Below are positions 31,543 through 46,500 of a stretch of DNA of 64,000 nucleotides, piece after piece. Position numbers and translations under genes: made by a program. The DNA is from Musa acuminata AAA Group. Taxonomy: Eukaryota > Streptophyta > Magnoliopsida > Zingiberales > Musaceae. The stretch covers positions 26,621,501-26,685,500 of the forward strand of contig NC_088348.1 in the NCBI RefSeq assembly GCF_036884655.1, given 5' to 3'. Numbering within the stretch: position 1 is the first letter of the stretch; every line of letters starts with the position of its first letter. The notes under the pieces are model-generated. The model was not told the origin of the DNA. It did not search any database and worked only from the letters and a program-made list of their open reading frames with translations.

Positions 31543-34500
31543 ATGAGCTACGCGGCGTTCAAGATGATGCACTGGCCGACGGGCATCGAGCACTGCGCCT
31601 CTGGGTTCATCACCCACTCCCCTTCCGACTCTTCACCCCCGCAGATTCCCCCGGCCCAGGCCGACGACCTCGACTCTTCTGAGTGGCCCACCCAGAGGCG
31701 AGTCGGTCCCGTCCCCAACCTCGTCGTGACCGCGGCCAATATCTTGGAGGTCTACCTCGTTAGAATCCAGGAGGATGATGACAGGATCCCTCGGCCCACC
31801 GGCGACCAGCATGGCGGAGGTGGCACCATGGATGGCCTCGCTGGTGCTCGGCTTGAGCTCGTCTGCCATTACCGGTGTGCCGTCTCTCTCTTTCTCTCTT
31901 CTTCCACTTCAAAAATTTAGGCTTCTCGGATGTTCGTGCTGTTCCATCTGGGATGCTACTTTTAAATTACGCCCTTTGACAAAGTTGCAACTGTCATCTG
32001 GCAACATCTGTTGTAGCAGTTCTCCAGAACATCTTTCTTCTCTTCTGTTAAAAATGGTAATAGTTATTCGATTGCACCCAAGGCTCCTCAGAAAAACCAA
32101 AGATGGGAGTACTTTGGGCATGTGTCTCCTTGAAAAAAATTACAATGTAAAATTATTTGATTAGCTTACAAGTTTGTGAACTAAACTAGGGGAACCTTTT
32201 GAGATCCTCCACTCGTAGTATTTTATATATGTTCTCCTGTATCCTAACTAATAGATGATTTCTATTGTCAACAAAATTTCTGGTTTGCTAATGATATGCT
32301 TTAGTTGGAAAGCCTGTGTTCTTTTGACTTGATTTACTGGTTGGAAAAAGGCTGCAAAATGCCACCATGTGGCAATCTAAATACATGCTGGTTAATTATG
32401 GTGCACCTACATAACTTGTTTGCGGCATTTTCCTTAGAAAAGAAGTTAAAACAACACATAAATTGACCGAACTCGCTGGCCCAACATAGTCAACCTATTG
32501 TAAACATTAGGCATAAGGTATCAGGACTAGTCACAAGTTCTTTTGCAACAAGCTAGCTATGCTGGTTATGGATTCGATCCTAGTGATTGTAACTACCACT
32601 TCTCAATCTGACCTGATGGGTCTGATCCATTGCCTAATCATCTAGCTAAGATCACCAGTTAGTATCTTAACAAGCTATGGTCCTTCAAATGTTTATCATA
32701 TGCCAAAAGTCTACTTTCAGACATGTTAAAAAGTTGCTTTGTTTTTTACTTCAAATGTTTTTTTTATTATTCAATTGTCATGATGCTAAAATTCTGTTTG
32801 GTTATTTTATAATTTTGTTACTGATTTTCTTTATTTGAAAGCTTTTTGAATTTTGTAAAAATGATAGTATTTCATCTAAGTGTAAAATTTACAATTAACT
32901 TAAAATGCTTCTACACAAATGCCTACTGTTTCTTAGACATGTCTTAGTCACCACTGGTTTATTTGACAAGCTTGAAAAATACATTCTGTACCTTTCATTT
33001 TGGTTTATGTTGACATTTATTTTGATTATTGAACATTAGCAGTTCTTCAAGTTCTTAACAGTTTAGTTTTTTTTTTCTCTAGTTTGCATGGTAATGTTGA
33101 ATCAATGGCGATACTGTCTCTTGGAGTTGATGACCACAACAAGAGAAGAGATTCAATAATGCTAGCATTTCAAGATGCAAAAATTACAGTTCTGGAATAT
33201 GATGATTCATCCCATGAATTGCGTACTAGGTGAGATGTTTGCATATAACCTTCCTGTACTTTTGGAGTGATAGAACAATTTACCAATTAAGATACACAAA
33301 ATATTTATTCTGTCATTTCTTTATGGCCACTAAATTTAGAATTTGCAGCACTAAGTTTGTTTTTGAAGAGCTTAGTTTGGCGAATTGTCCCTTAGGAGAA
33401 CTAATTAGACTGCAGTCATTTAGAGAGGCTTCTTAGCCTTGTGTGGTTTATAGGGTTACTCTTTCTACATTGTTTTAAAATTTTCTCAAATTCACATATC
33501 CTTGGATTCATGTATGCTGAAGTTTGTGAGTATGACAAATGAGGATTATTTAGTCAATGATCACTTTACAAAGATCAAAGTCTAGTCTATCTAAAATTAA
33601 TTAACTGTTATTTCTTAAAGAATTTCCTCCATGATACATGCAAGGTCTTAACATTGATCATAGGTGGAACATATTAAATTTTGTGATACAGTAGTCCTTC
33701 CAGACTTAATAACCAACCAACATAAAATCACTATAATTTATGTCAGAATTCAGATCAAAATAAATAAATAAATAAAAGTTTTTGCATGTTGCTATGCATA
33801 TATATGGCTGCTTTGCTGTGACCTGCTGATCTTATTGTTCTAATGGATAGCAGTCTATAGCGAGCATGAAAGTCCATATAAATGTGAACATGATGAGGAG
33901 CCACTTATAAAGCATTTATATGAAATAAGTATGCTTCCATGTTTTTTTGCCTTTTTAATAAATGCTATAAGATATCAAATGCACTACTTTGTAACCTTGG
34001 AATTCTTGGTATTATTTAGTTGAATTCTCTTATCAAATATCTGAAATAATTGCTAGGAACTTTTTTAATGTTCTACTAAAAAAATTATAACATCTTTAGA
34101 CATTATGTGCTATCCTTAAAAAGTTAAGCTCTTTACGTGCTTTTAAGAAGCTAAGCTGCTTGATTGTTGATATTTTTTGTTCAAGGCAAACTTTTAAGAG
34201 TTTTTCTCCAATTATTTCTCTAGTTCAATGCACTGCTTTGAGGGACCGGACTGGCTTTATTTAAAGAGAGGTAGAGAATCTTTTGCAAGGGGTCCTGTAG
34301 TAAAGGCAGATCCCCTTGGCTGTTGCAGTGGAGCACTTATATATGGGCTTCAGATGATTGTTTTGAAGGCTGCTCAGGTACCAACTTGCGTTCAGATTTC
34401 TCTTTTGTTATTGTTTTCATGATCGTGTTTTGTGGATATCTAAACTGACATCAATAACATATTTTATTTAAGTTATGCACGAAAGTTGTTTCTCTTGGCT

Positions 34501-37500
34501 GAATTTCAAGTTTCTTGGATAATAGTAAATTTGCAAGAAAGTATGTCTTACATGCCTAATAGGTATGAGATATAAAGCTTAACATGATTTATGTATTGAA
34601 TCTGGAATTTTCATGGAAACAACCTCTTTGCTTATGAAGTTAAGATTGCTTGTGTATGGCCCTTCGCTGATCTTACCTGGATAGGTGCCCTTGTTTAGTC
34701 CCATTAATTATTTGAATCTAGAATTATCTTTAAAGTTGAAAATTAAGGCCTTCTTTTTTACTCTTTACTATCTTTAGGCCTTTTAAAGAAACTATAGTCA
34801 AGCATATTTTGCAATACATTTTTTAGTTTCTTGTCAAGGTTTAGGCTTTGGTGGTTGTTGTTGGGGCCTAAATTGCCCTTAATTGTTTCATATAGATCAT
34901 CATATTGACTTATTTGAAAATCAAGGATTTCCATTTTATAGTGCACCACCTGTTCTGGGCAAATGCAAAAGTCATTCAGGGGACTTTAATGTGGATTGCT
35001 TTGTGCTTGTCAACAATATTTTTAGATATCGATGGTCTTTGGTCCTTTTCAACTGGTTTGGTAAAGAATTCTATGAATTTCATGTCACCTTCTTCCATTA
35101 AGGCTGAACATACCAACATTGGAAACAGAATGCCCCATACTATTTCCGATCACATGGTTAGTACCTTATCTTAAAGAAACCTTTGCAGTAATTTGGAACT
35201 TCTGCTATGTTCTCTCTTATAGGGATCTAATGTTATTTAATTGATGTTGCCAAAAAGGTCAATTTGTTGGTTTGTATTGGGTTTTGAATTATGATATTAT
35301 TTTTGCTTTTATCTTATTCCATTCATAGGGTAATGCAAGAATCTTGTGGTTATTGTAGTTCAGATTTTCCCTAGTCAAACCATCCTTTATGATATATGAA
35401 GTAGGATTTTGCAGTAGCAATCATGGACTCAAGTGCTCTTCTAAACCATTGCAATTGTGTTATATGTTATGTTGTCATAACTACTTTAGCACATTGGTAT
35501 AAATCTTGGTAACTCGTTTCTTGGTATTTCACCCATCCATCTGTATCTAGTGTATCTATGTGGGCAATTAATTGTGATGCTTGCAGTTGGATTTTCTGAT
35601 TGATGCTTAGCAACATGCTACTATCTGTTTATGGAGTCACCTTTATAAGCCTAGTGCCCCTGAAATCGTACACAACTTTGTTGGATTCTACGGATTGTGC
35701 CTTATATTAAAGGTTGAGGATCTAGTGCTGTGATGGTGATTTTTCAAATTTTGCACGTGGGTAAGAGGGAACATATGGAGATTTTGTATGGACCTTAAGC
35801 TTGTTTTCCTTTGGTTATAATCAAGGTTTTTTAATTTTATCGGTTCAGTTTCGTGGTATTTACCAGTCCCGACAGCGATCGGGATACATAGTGCTTGAAA
35901 CTTGCTTTGGTCTGGTCTACTCGATTTTTTTTTTTAAAGTGTGATGTTATTTCTTGCTAGGAGTGGCCGCACTAGTGTCACGGACAAAGTTCTAAACAAG
36001 ATGTTTGATGTAATACTTGTGTATGTCCGTGTCTTTCTGTTTGTTCATGCTTTGCACAACATGTAGAGGAATGATCGAAGGTTTAACAACCCCATTTAGT
36101 TGGGTTTGGTGGCCTTCTTAGGCTTGTAAATAAAGGTTGTGTCATGTGGACACCAGTGAGAGATATTCGGTCTGTAGCGGACCATTTTGACCCTTTGTTA
36201 TGCAATTGATCAGAGCTTGTAAAGTCTGTTTGTAATTTGCATTGTTTATGAAGTGTTTCTTGGAATGTTTGCTTGTGGATCCCGAGCGAGGCGTTTTCTC
36301 TAACTCGTTTTCTCTTTTATAGGTCCTAAGGGACCATGAGAGGTTTCGAGGAGGTTGACCTTTGCGGACGGACACACATGGGTGCCGCACGACTTAGGCA
36401 AAACCAGCTAAGTCCGTGATAGATGGTATTAGAGCGGGACAAGCACTCATAGAAACACTTGGCATGCAAATGTGGGAGACCTAGCGAGGCTGTGTTGAGG
36501 GCAGTCAGCACACGCGCGATCGTTTGGGGGAAAACGAGCATGGAGATGTAGAGAAAAGGAGTTGCTCAGAGGAGCGGGCATCTGATAGTGGTATTCAGAG
36601 GAATGGCCAACCCTTCGCGCAAGAGGCACCACGAGGACAAGCAAGCTGGGAAGAATGCGAAGTGCACAAAAGTTGAGATGGTCGAGTTTGAGCTACGGCT
36701 CGACGTTGACAACTATATTTGATGGTGCTCAAGGCAAACGAGACGCTTGGTAAAGGATAAGACCATGCAAGGTGGAATGGGTTGCTCAACGATCGAAAGA
36801 GTTATGCAAAGCCCATAGAGGTGAGGGAAATTGCTAACTCGAAGAATTCGGTACTCATGCATGAGCTTGTATGCGGACGATGGAATATTCGCGGTCATCC
36901 CAAGGCGACCGAAACTCGGCACCATGGAGTATTGAAACTTTCTCTTTGGCATGTGAAGGATACATCCGTAGGAGGCTAAAGTGTGCTTCAGCATGTTGCT
37001 AGGCCTTGAGTGGTGCAGTGGGGGCTATATCGACGTGGTGTCGTAATCTAGCAAGTGCGTTTGCAGGAGGCAGAACAATACACAGTTTGTTCAGTAAATC
37101 AGAGTAGTCTAAGGGGTTGGTGGTCTTCGAAACGAAGAGAGATGTTGCTCCAACGGGATAGATATCCAGGAGGGATAAGTTCCGGCTCTCCAGAGGAAGA
37201 ATCATGTGCAATAGATTGCACATGTTGAGGCGGAGTACCTCAAAAACAGCAACTCCACGAAGCTCAATGGATCGAGCGAGCGGTGAAGAGTCGTCGCATC
37301 ATCTCGCTTGAGAGAATGCATTGGTGGATGCATTGCGAGATCAAGTGGGGGAGCGATCCAAAGCAACATAAATGAAGGCACACTTGGAGTCGATATGGAG
37401 ATCAGACTCAAGGGAGGGCTGAACCGTGGAATGGTGGGCGCGTGGGCCACCATCAACTCAATGCAAAATGAGGAGCGGAGTAATTTAGGTGTAACTTGGT

Positions 37501-40500
37501 GAAGTACCCAAGCCGCATAAAGTGAGCCGACATAGAAGATGGAACATGAAGCGGAGGCACAGAGCTTTCCTTGGACATAGGTCAAGGACATGAACTCTTG
37601 CAGAGGCAAGAGCAAGATCATGTTGTTCTATGGGTCTTTCATTTTGTTGGAGTGGACTCATCTTGCATGGTGCCAAAGATGAAGGGAGTGTCTGGGCACA
37701 TGTACCTTATCTCGGAGAAGCATTTGACGGAGGAACTAAGGCGACTCAACTTGCGGAGGCGAATTTGGGTTCAAAAGGCCTTGGCACGGGGCAAGAGGAC
37801 GCGGAGGCGGGTACTCTTGAAGAATATGCCACAGTGTTGCCATTCAAGTTGCCATGAAGGAAGCGGTGCGCGGCGAAGATTGTGCTGGTAGGGGCAGAGG
37901 CCCAGGATCCAGACAATGGTGCACCATTTTCAGTGAAGTCGGTGGACTTCGGGGGCTACTAGGCGACGGACTGTCCTAGAGCGGTGCTTCATCTTGGTGT
38001 GACCTAAGAGCAGGTGGATGAAGGTCGATTGCCAAAGGAGCGAACAAAATCGAAGGTGGAAGAGACCTTGCGATGTATTGGCAGAAGCCACACATGGAGG
38101 GATCACAATTCGAGTTCATCCCATAAGGATTATAATGCAATAGAGATGTTACTAGGAGGCTACATGGTGCAGCGGATCGTGGTGGAACAGTTCGTGGCAA
38201 CGTGGTACACACGATACAATCCCGTGAGGGACTAGATCATACGAAGGTATGATCGGGAGCTACTGAAAGCTCCACTTCGGTGAACAACACGATGACAAGA
38301 AGGGTTATGAATTCAAGGAGTGAAGGTCATGGTACCGCAGAGGCGGGTCTTCCGTGCGTGCATCGAATTTTGCATCGGATGAAAGCTTTGGTCATCAGCA
38401 TATGAGGGTTGTGTTCCACCAATGGAAAAGTTTGAATGCAAATATCAGTGAGTCCCATGGGAGGGACTTGATCATGCAGAGGTATGATCGAAACAGCTGG
38501 AGAGTTGGATTGCTCCAGAGCCCATATTCGCTTAAAGGAGCCCGGCAAGTCATAAGACAAGGTCGAGTAAGTGAACGTTGCTACCAAGGAAGCTAAGGAG
38601 AATAGAATCGATGCAAACCCTACAACGTGATGGTAGAGGCCATGCATGAGAGTTGCAGTCCGTCTTTCCATCGACCAAAGGGAGCTGCTTGGAGAACACA
38701 AAGGTGTTGAAGCAAGGGGTCGAAAGGGGTGAAGAGGCGACGATGAGTCTAGAGGGACTTAGCTACCCAAAATCAAGCATCAGTTAGAATGGAGGTGGAT
38801 TCAGAGGAGTGCCACAGAGACATATCTACTGATCGTGAAGAAAAGAGATGTAGATGCGAGACGACGGATAGTAGGGCCATGGGCATGATAGCGCCATGGT
38901 ACCACAGAGGCGGGACTTCCATGAAAGTCATTGATCCCTTGCTCTCATGGAGGGATAGCGCTTGGTCGTGAAAGGGGCCAAGGAGGTAGAGCATGTAGAG
39001 GCAAACTCTAAGCACCGAGACAAGGCTGAAGGGCAAAGGCCAAGGAACTTCGTAAGATCGGTGTTAACGAGTTTCTCATCAAGATAACCGAAAGTGAAGG
39101 ACTTCGGGTCATGCAAGAGTGCACGACCAAGGATCGAAGCAGGCCGTACGCGGTGTTGTACATTTGCTACTCAGTGGAGTAGGCGACAGGGTTGATGGAG
39201 AAGACGGTACAATCCCAGAGGCGATCAAATCTATTAGAGAATTACTCAAAGTTGGGGTGAAAACGTCCGACATTCCAGAAGTTCGATGGCATTGAGAAGG
39301 TAAATCATAGTAGCTAACTCAATGCAAGGTGTGCAAACACTTCGAGTGCTTCAGAAGTGTGAGCAAAAAGCAAGCGAAGGCCAGTAACCAGCTCGATGCA
39401 TGGAGTACAACCCTTGAGGAAGCGGGCGAAGTCAAGTAACCATTGTTTTTTCAACTCTTAAGAGAATGGGCAAAATCGAGTATCCCAATTCTCTTATCTA
39501 TCCAGCAGAGGAGCTCTGCACAGGTTCAAAGACCATTCGAAGATATTAGAAGATAATAGTTGTCAAATCCTCACCAATGGTGATCAGTGCTATTGAGAGT
39601 AGATTATTCGCTTCATTTTCTCAACAGAATGTCAATCGAAAGCGGAAGTGATGCGAATCTACTTGGAAGTGACAACTAAGTGTAAGAAGAGTCAATGGGC
39701 AAATTTTGTGGAGGAAGGACCCAAAACTTCAGAAGTTTGCAAGACGATGCTCGTTAAAGCTCCAACAAGCATCTACCTAGTTCGAAAAGCATGAGGCATT
39801 TGAGAGACTGGCGCATAGTAAGGATGATCTTTTCCTTCATCTGGAGGATCCGTAGGAACTAACAGGGATCAACACAACTTAGCCAACCCCACACTAGAGT
39901 CAGAGTCATTGGCGAATTGAAGCAGCATGACGGATCAAAGGTTCGACTACTCAAAAACAGCAGCGGAGAGCAGCTAGGAGCCAAGAGGCGCATTGCAGCT
40001 GGAGCAGAAGATTGAAGACTCAGTAAAGGCGAGGAGTTGCAGTGTCGGTAAAGGCTTCGACGAGGACGTCGAAGGAATAAGTGTGGGAGAATGTCACGGA
40101 CAACGTTCTAAACAGGATGTTTGATGTAATACTTATGTATGTCCGTGTCTTTCTGTTTGTTTATGCTTTGCACAACATGTAGAGGAATGGTTGAAGGCTT
40201 AACAGCCCCATTTTAGTTGGGTTTGGTGGCCTTTTTAGGCTTGTAAATGAAGGTTGTGTCATGTGGATACCAGTGAGAGATATTCGGTCTGTAGTGGACA
40301 ATTTTGACCCTTTGTTGTGCAATTGTTCAGAGCTTATAAAGTCTGTTTGTAATTTGCATTGTCTATGAAGTGTTTTTGGGAATGTTTGCTTGTGGATCCC
40401 GAGTGAGACGCTTTCTCTAACCCGTTTTCTCTTTTGTAGGTCCTAAGGGACCATGAGAATTTTCGGGGAGGTTGACCTTTGCGGACGGATACGCAAGTGT

Positions 40501-43500
40501 GCCGCACGACTTAGGCAAAACCAGCTAAGTCCGTGACACTAGGGCCTATGAGGAGTATTGTTGCTACCATCATGCCCTCCACCACCTGCACATTCATTGT
40601 TGTCCTACTGCTCACTCTGGCATATCTCCTTCTATTCCTCCACCATCTTCCTTCCTGCTCGTCTTTTTCCCTCTTTCTGTTCCTTCTTCCTTCCCCCTCT
40701 CCCTCCCCAACAATACTGCTGTATGTTATGTCATAACGTGAGTCGGTACCCTGGAATGGACCAGGCCCATATTGGTCTGACCAGGCCAGCATGGGTTCAT
40801 TACCTAGAATTGAACACCTTGGTTTTAATAATTAACACATTGAACAAGTTGTTTAGATGTTAGGTTGCTCAAGTTAGAGGTTTGGGAGATCAAAAATAGA
40901 TTTGGGATTGACATTGATTGTAGGATCGATGTCTAATTGGATTGGTCACATTATCATCATCGGATATATGTCTTGGAATTGGCTTGAATTACTTGGGTTC
41001 TAATTATTATGCCCCCGTATGACTTAAAATGTCAACAAAGTTGTACAGTCCTTCAACCATTTCTCAACATTTCATCATGCAATTTTTTAAAAAAATATAT
41101 TTCTAAACAAATTACACACACATCATGAGAAATGATCAAGCTACTTAACCATGCATTTGAATCTGAATCTTTCAAATACTGCTCTAGCTACCTCATTATC
41201 TCAGATCTAGAAAGGATTTCCAAATGTAAATAAGCTCTTAATCTGAGCCAAAAATATCCAATAGGAACAAATAGCAATTAAAATAATTGCTTATGATAAT
41301 ATGATAAAAAATGTGTTATCAGATGTGTGGTGCATCAATAAGATGTCAACTGAAGCATGTTCTTTATTCCATCAATTGTTTGTATAATTATTTATTTAGT
41401 TTGCTTCCTTTTGTATTTATGTTTGTGCATGCATTATTATATTATGCCTGTTCATTGTGGTTAAGCATTGCAAACAATACTTCAAAGTTCAAACAATTGG
41501 TACTCCTGCCCAATTTGTTTAAATTCTATATGCTGTCCTTTACTAGCCATACTCTCTCTTAAATATGTATCTTAGTCACTTGAGAGTGTCGACTCTCTGT
41601 TTTTGTTTTCTTGAAATGCATCTTCATGATGTCCTTGTGGTTCTCAACAATCTTGCTTATTAGGTTGGTCAAGGGTTGGTTGGAGATGATGAGCCTACTA
41701 GCACCGGTGGTGCAGTTTCTGTTCGAATTGAGTCATCATATGTAATAAACTTGCGTGATTTGGACATGAAGCATGTGAAGGATTTCACCTTTGTTCATGG
41801 TAAGCAAAACTATGTGCATCAGTTTGTGATGAATATAAGGCTGGGTCACATCGAACTCTAGCTGGATTTAACCATTGCTTAATCTTGTTCCTCTTTTTTC
41901 AACATCTGAACTTGCTGGTTAGATCTTAGATGCAGAGATCAGAAATGTTTCAGTTAGTAATTACTTTCGCATTATGAATGCAAAAGAATGGCTAGTTTCT
42001 GTATATATCTTGCATCGTATTTAACACTGGTTGCCTGCATGATCAATTACTTATCTGCTGTTTCCATTCGACCTGTGATTGCTTTTTTTTTGCCCTTGAA
42101 ATTAAGTAGTGTTAACTCCTGAGAACATTGTACAAAATATCAGGACAGGTTGAACCTCGCGAAAATCCACTGGTTACATTTTGTCTATCAAAATTTGTCA
42201 ACTTGTGAGCAGAAGTGTTCAAAGACCTAGGGACATAGGTCCATTACTGAACTAAAACAGCTTTGGAGTAACAAAAAAGTACCACGACAGAAGTTCTTTA
42301 GGTGCCATGAGATGTTGCCACCTGTTCCTGCAGTGGAAGTGTTATATGCAAATGAGTCACCACAACTTAAAAGTAAAACAGGATTTCAGAGAGAAGTCAA
42401 CAACATTTTCTAGATGAACATTCCCATGGCGACCCACAGAAACTTTTTTGGAAAGAGAAGAATAATTCATTAGTGCTAGTTCCTTGAGTGAAGGAGATAG
42501 GTTAGAAATGGGGTTGCAAAGTGACTGTTGTTTGTGTTTCCAAATGAACCCAAGGCTATTTGCTATTAGAGCTCTTAACTAAGCAGCAGATAGTTTGTCC
42601 AAATACTTGCCTTCATCCAGAAAAGATCCACTGATCCAGTTGTCAAAGGATTGATGAGTGCAGGATAGTTTGGACTGAACCAAATGACAAAAATTCTTTG
42701 CAAAAATGCATTAAAAAAAGATGTGAGTGATGAAATCTTGGCTGGAGTATGGATGGGACAAGAGATGATGTAGTTGTGGAGGATAGATGGGATCCATTCG
42801 GAGGTTGGGAGTCGCTTCCACAAAAGTTTCCGTAGATGTTTTTGACTCTGGGTACTACCAGAAAACTCCACATAACCTTCCACCCCACATGAAAGTGTCA
42901 TTAGTGGATCTCCCCAGAAGAAAGTGATGGGCACTATGATATGTGGCAAGGCCTAAAGGTGAGGGATTCAAATCCAACTGTTATCACAGGGGTCATGGGA
43001 AGATAAATATCTTTCTGTTAACCAGGTCAGGTCTGAATGTAGTGCAGCTTCCATTCAACCCGTAATTGTTGATTGTTGATTTCGTGCATGTCCATATAAG
43101 CATGGTTGGCAATGTTTGTCTCAATTGGACTTGGTTTATGATGATAATGACACAAGGAACATGCTTGATATAGAATTCTGGAATCAATTGGTTTATACTT
43201 TTTAGATTCTGAAATCTGCATATGTTCTATATTGGCCCTGGGTTGCTTGTGGCAGCAGCCAACTTTAGGATTTAAATTGACCTGCATTTTGGCTTTTCAG
43301 TCTTAAACAATTGGCAAACCTGTCATTGTCAAGTAGAAAATACTAGATCGGTGGCTCCTGGTTGAAGAATCAGCCGATTGAGTGTCCCTATCGTTGAACA
43401 AATAGGAGGATAGAGGATAAGAGAGAAAAAGTTGAAAAATGTTATGAGGGGAGAATGAGAAAAAAAAAAAGAGAGAAGGGAGGGCCAATAGACCTACACT

Positions 43501-46500
43501 TTTGTGCCTTGTAAATTCCATTCTCTTTACATCCAAATTTCTTCATTTACAAATACGTGAATTTAACTCCATTACTATCATATGTAGGACTCTTGATGCA
43601 GTCTCAGGCTGCAGCAGACCAAATTACATTCAAACATAGGGTTGTTAGAGAGATCAGAGGCCATGGCAACTTTATATGGCAATTTAAAGTCTTCTGCCTT
43701 GCTTGAAGATTCATCATACATCCAGCGTAGGTATGAAAATAGCTGCTGGATATTGGCACATCAAATAAAATTCCACAAGGATCTTAGTCTGTACTGCTTT
43801 CTATAAGTTGTTGGGAGATTAAAACTGGAAAGAGAGAAGTAGGGGAAGTGAAAGGCTAAGATGAGAAAGTGGCTTGAGGCACATTGTTTATTTAAACCAG
43901 CAATCTTAGATCCAAGATAGGAAAGACAAAACTAAATAATTCATGCTATATTGCTCAGCCAAGTATGACCTAAAAACCTGGACTTACAGTCTATCTTAAA
44001 CTCTATCACATAGCAATTAATTATCAAAGAACACATGGTTAACCTAACCAAAATAAAGGCAAATCTGACCGAAACACATCTAAATATCTAACTACATCAA
44101 ATCTGAATTGAAATCTAATGAAGTCTTAATTGATGAACTCTGAATAAGTGTTTTCATGGCTGTAAAGGGCACTTCTATGTTGCATCAATTCTTGGAAGGG
44201 GCAAAATCATTTTGCTGCACCCTTCTCCTAGTAGATAATTGCATCCTCTGGTACAAGGAACCTAGCTAAAATATTTGCTTGCAAGGTACCATTACTGCTA
44301 ATGTTACAGTGAATAATATTGTTCAAGCTGCAGCAACTGATCTTAAGGTGTTATAAACCTGTTGACTTACTTCACATTTATATTAACACAAAACTGAGCC
44401 AAGTTTACTAAAATACAACCTAAACTAGACATGTTTCTGTACTTGTTCTCTAAACTCTACTTGGTTTGACTTAAATTTGTGATCTGGCCACTGTTGAAAA
44501 TTTTGAATTCTTTTGGCTTTGGATCACCAAGCAGCGAGATGGTGGCCAGTTATGAAACTTGGCAAATACTGTATGTTTTTATGATAAATTGCAGAAATTC
44601 ATCTGAGACAGGTGGTTTATGGTTATTAGGTAATAAGAAAGTGAAGTTGTTACAAATTTTGTGCTAGAGAGAGTTAAAACTTGTTTCTTTTTTTCTTCTT
44701 GAAACAAGCTATCAAACATTATGATGCTTTTATCAATTAATATATTCTAATTCTACACACCAAGATACAAAAATAAGGCACACTACAACTAGTACGAGTC
44801 TATGGTTTCATTTTGGACTCTTTCATGATTAGGTTGGCACTTGGGTCATTTTGATGACCTACATCCTTATATTTCACTGAATGCTTTGTTTTTATCTTTT
44901 CATCCCATTTTATTTGGACTCAGGAACATCCATATGCGTACATGTATAATATGCAAAATAAGTTTTCTGAAATTACATTTGTTGCCTTCATTTTGGGCCA
45001 CTTCCATAGGGGCTTGGGCATATTAAATATTGGTGATTCAACTTCACATAGAACTTGATGATACAGTAATTCTGTAGGCAATGTTGGTCGAGTGCAAAAA
45101 GATCGACTTAATCTTTAGGTGCCATCAGAAAATTGATGAAATTCTTTAACTTGTCTTCCAGTTGGTTTCCAAGTAATAAACCACAGAGCAGAGGCAACTA
45201 TTTCTTCATCTTTTAATATCCGATTGGATATGCAAGGCTCTAGATGAGGGTTTTCCAAATAGCTAATATATTACTAATCTAAGAGAAAACATTTGCTGGT
45301 TATTTCATCAACTACATCGGCTCAAGTTTGTCAGCTGACAAATGTTTGTGAAATTTCTTTCAATATTGTACTTATCTGCTCGTATTCTATTAATGTTGAA
45401 GGCTTAACTTTATCTCTGCATTTGTCTAGTGGCAGGAGGTTTTTGTTTTTGTTTTTCCAATTCACATCCTTCTGCAGCCGAAAGAATTGCTTACTTTATT
45501 GGGCACTCACATTCACAATGATTGCTTAGGCTACCTCAGCTTGTTGATCACTTGCTATTTTGCATTGTCTTGCTGGTGCAAGATATGGTGTTTTGCCTGA
45601 AATCACAATGCATGATATAATGTCGGTACCTCCATACTCCAATCACGATACAAGAGCAATTTGAAATTCCTTGCTTTAGCCTTCTATGTAGTGGCCAATC
45701 ACAGGGAGGGATAGCTGAATCCTTTTCTCACTAATAAATATCTGTTTAGGACTCAGCTCTATCATCCTGTAGCTACTTAGTCTATAAACACTAATCACCA
45801 TCTAGGTAGAAGAGACTGTTATTATGTGTTTCGTGACATCATAAGAAGTTCCGATCTTTATCTACTCTATTTGTCATCGTGCCTGCTGTTGTTTTCACGG
45901 CAGACATTTTTCTTTTCAATCTTTGCTATCACAATGTGAGCTTTCAACCAGTTGAAAAATGTGCACCTGTTAGATTGTGCACACTTTGTTATTCTATGTA
46001 ATTTTTTTTACTGAAAATAAGAGTAGCCTAAATTTAGTTTAAATCTCTGAAACAAAATTAGATAGGAGTGGGAGGAAAGTACATCCAGAACACTACCTGA
46101 CCTTGAGCCGCCTTAAAAGAAAACCAGAAATTTTACATAAATAAGTGATATTTTGCTTTAACTTAAAATTGATGCAGCGAATAATAGGTCTAGTGTCTAT
46201 CTTGTTGGCAGGGAATTCTGTGACCTGTTCTTGTTTAAGTCTATAGTTCTCTAACTCACATACTTGGATGCTGTTTTAGCTAACTGTTTGACATGCTTCC
46301 ATACCTGTGCATAGCAGTAGCTAGCATGGTACAACTGTATGTGGTTTAGTGGCTGACTACCTACACAGCTCAATGTGCTAAACTTCCTTTCTAAATCTAC
46401 CTACACAGGGAATTCTGTGACCTGTTCTTGTTTAAGTCTATAGTTCTCTAACTCACATACTTGGATGCTGTTTTAGCTAACTGTTTGACATGCTTCCATA

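Noticed and set aside
36142..39116. Several frames of 60-139 codons in the interior of the LTR element in intron 3
   Set aside because: They are scattered over both strands with no gag, protease, RT or integrase motif. They reflect open but non-coding sequence.
42575..42949. 124-codon minus frame in intron 4 of CPSF160
   Set aside because: I looked for retroelement or coding motifs and found none. No splice context supports it.
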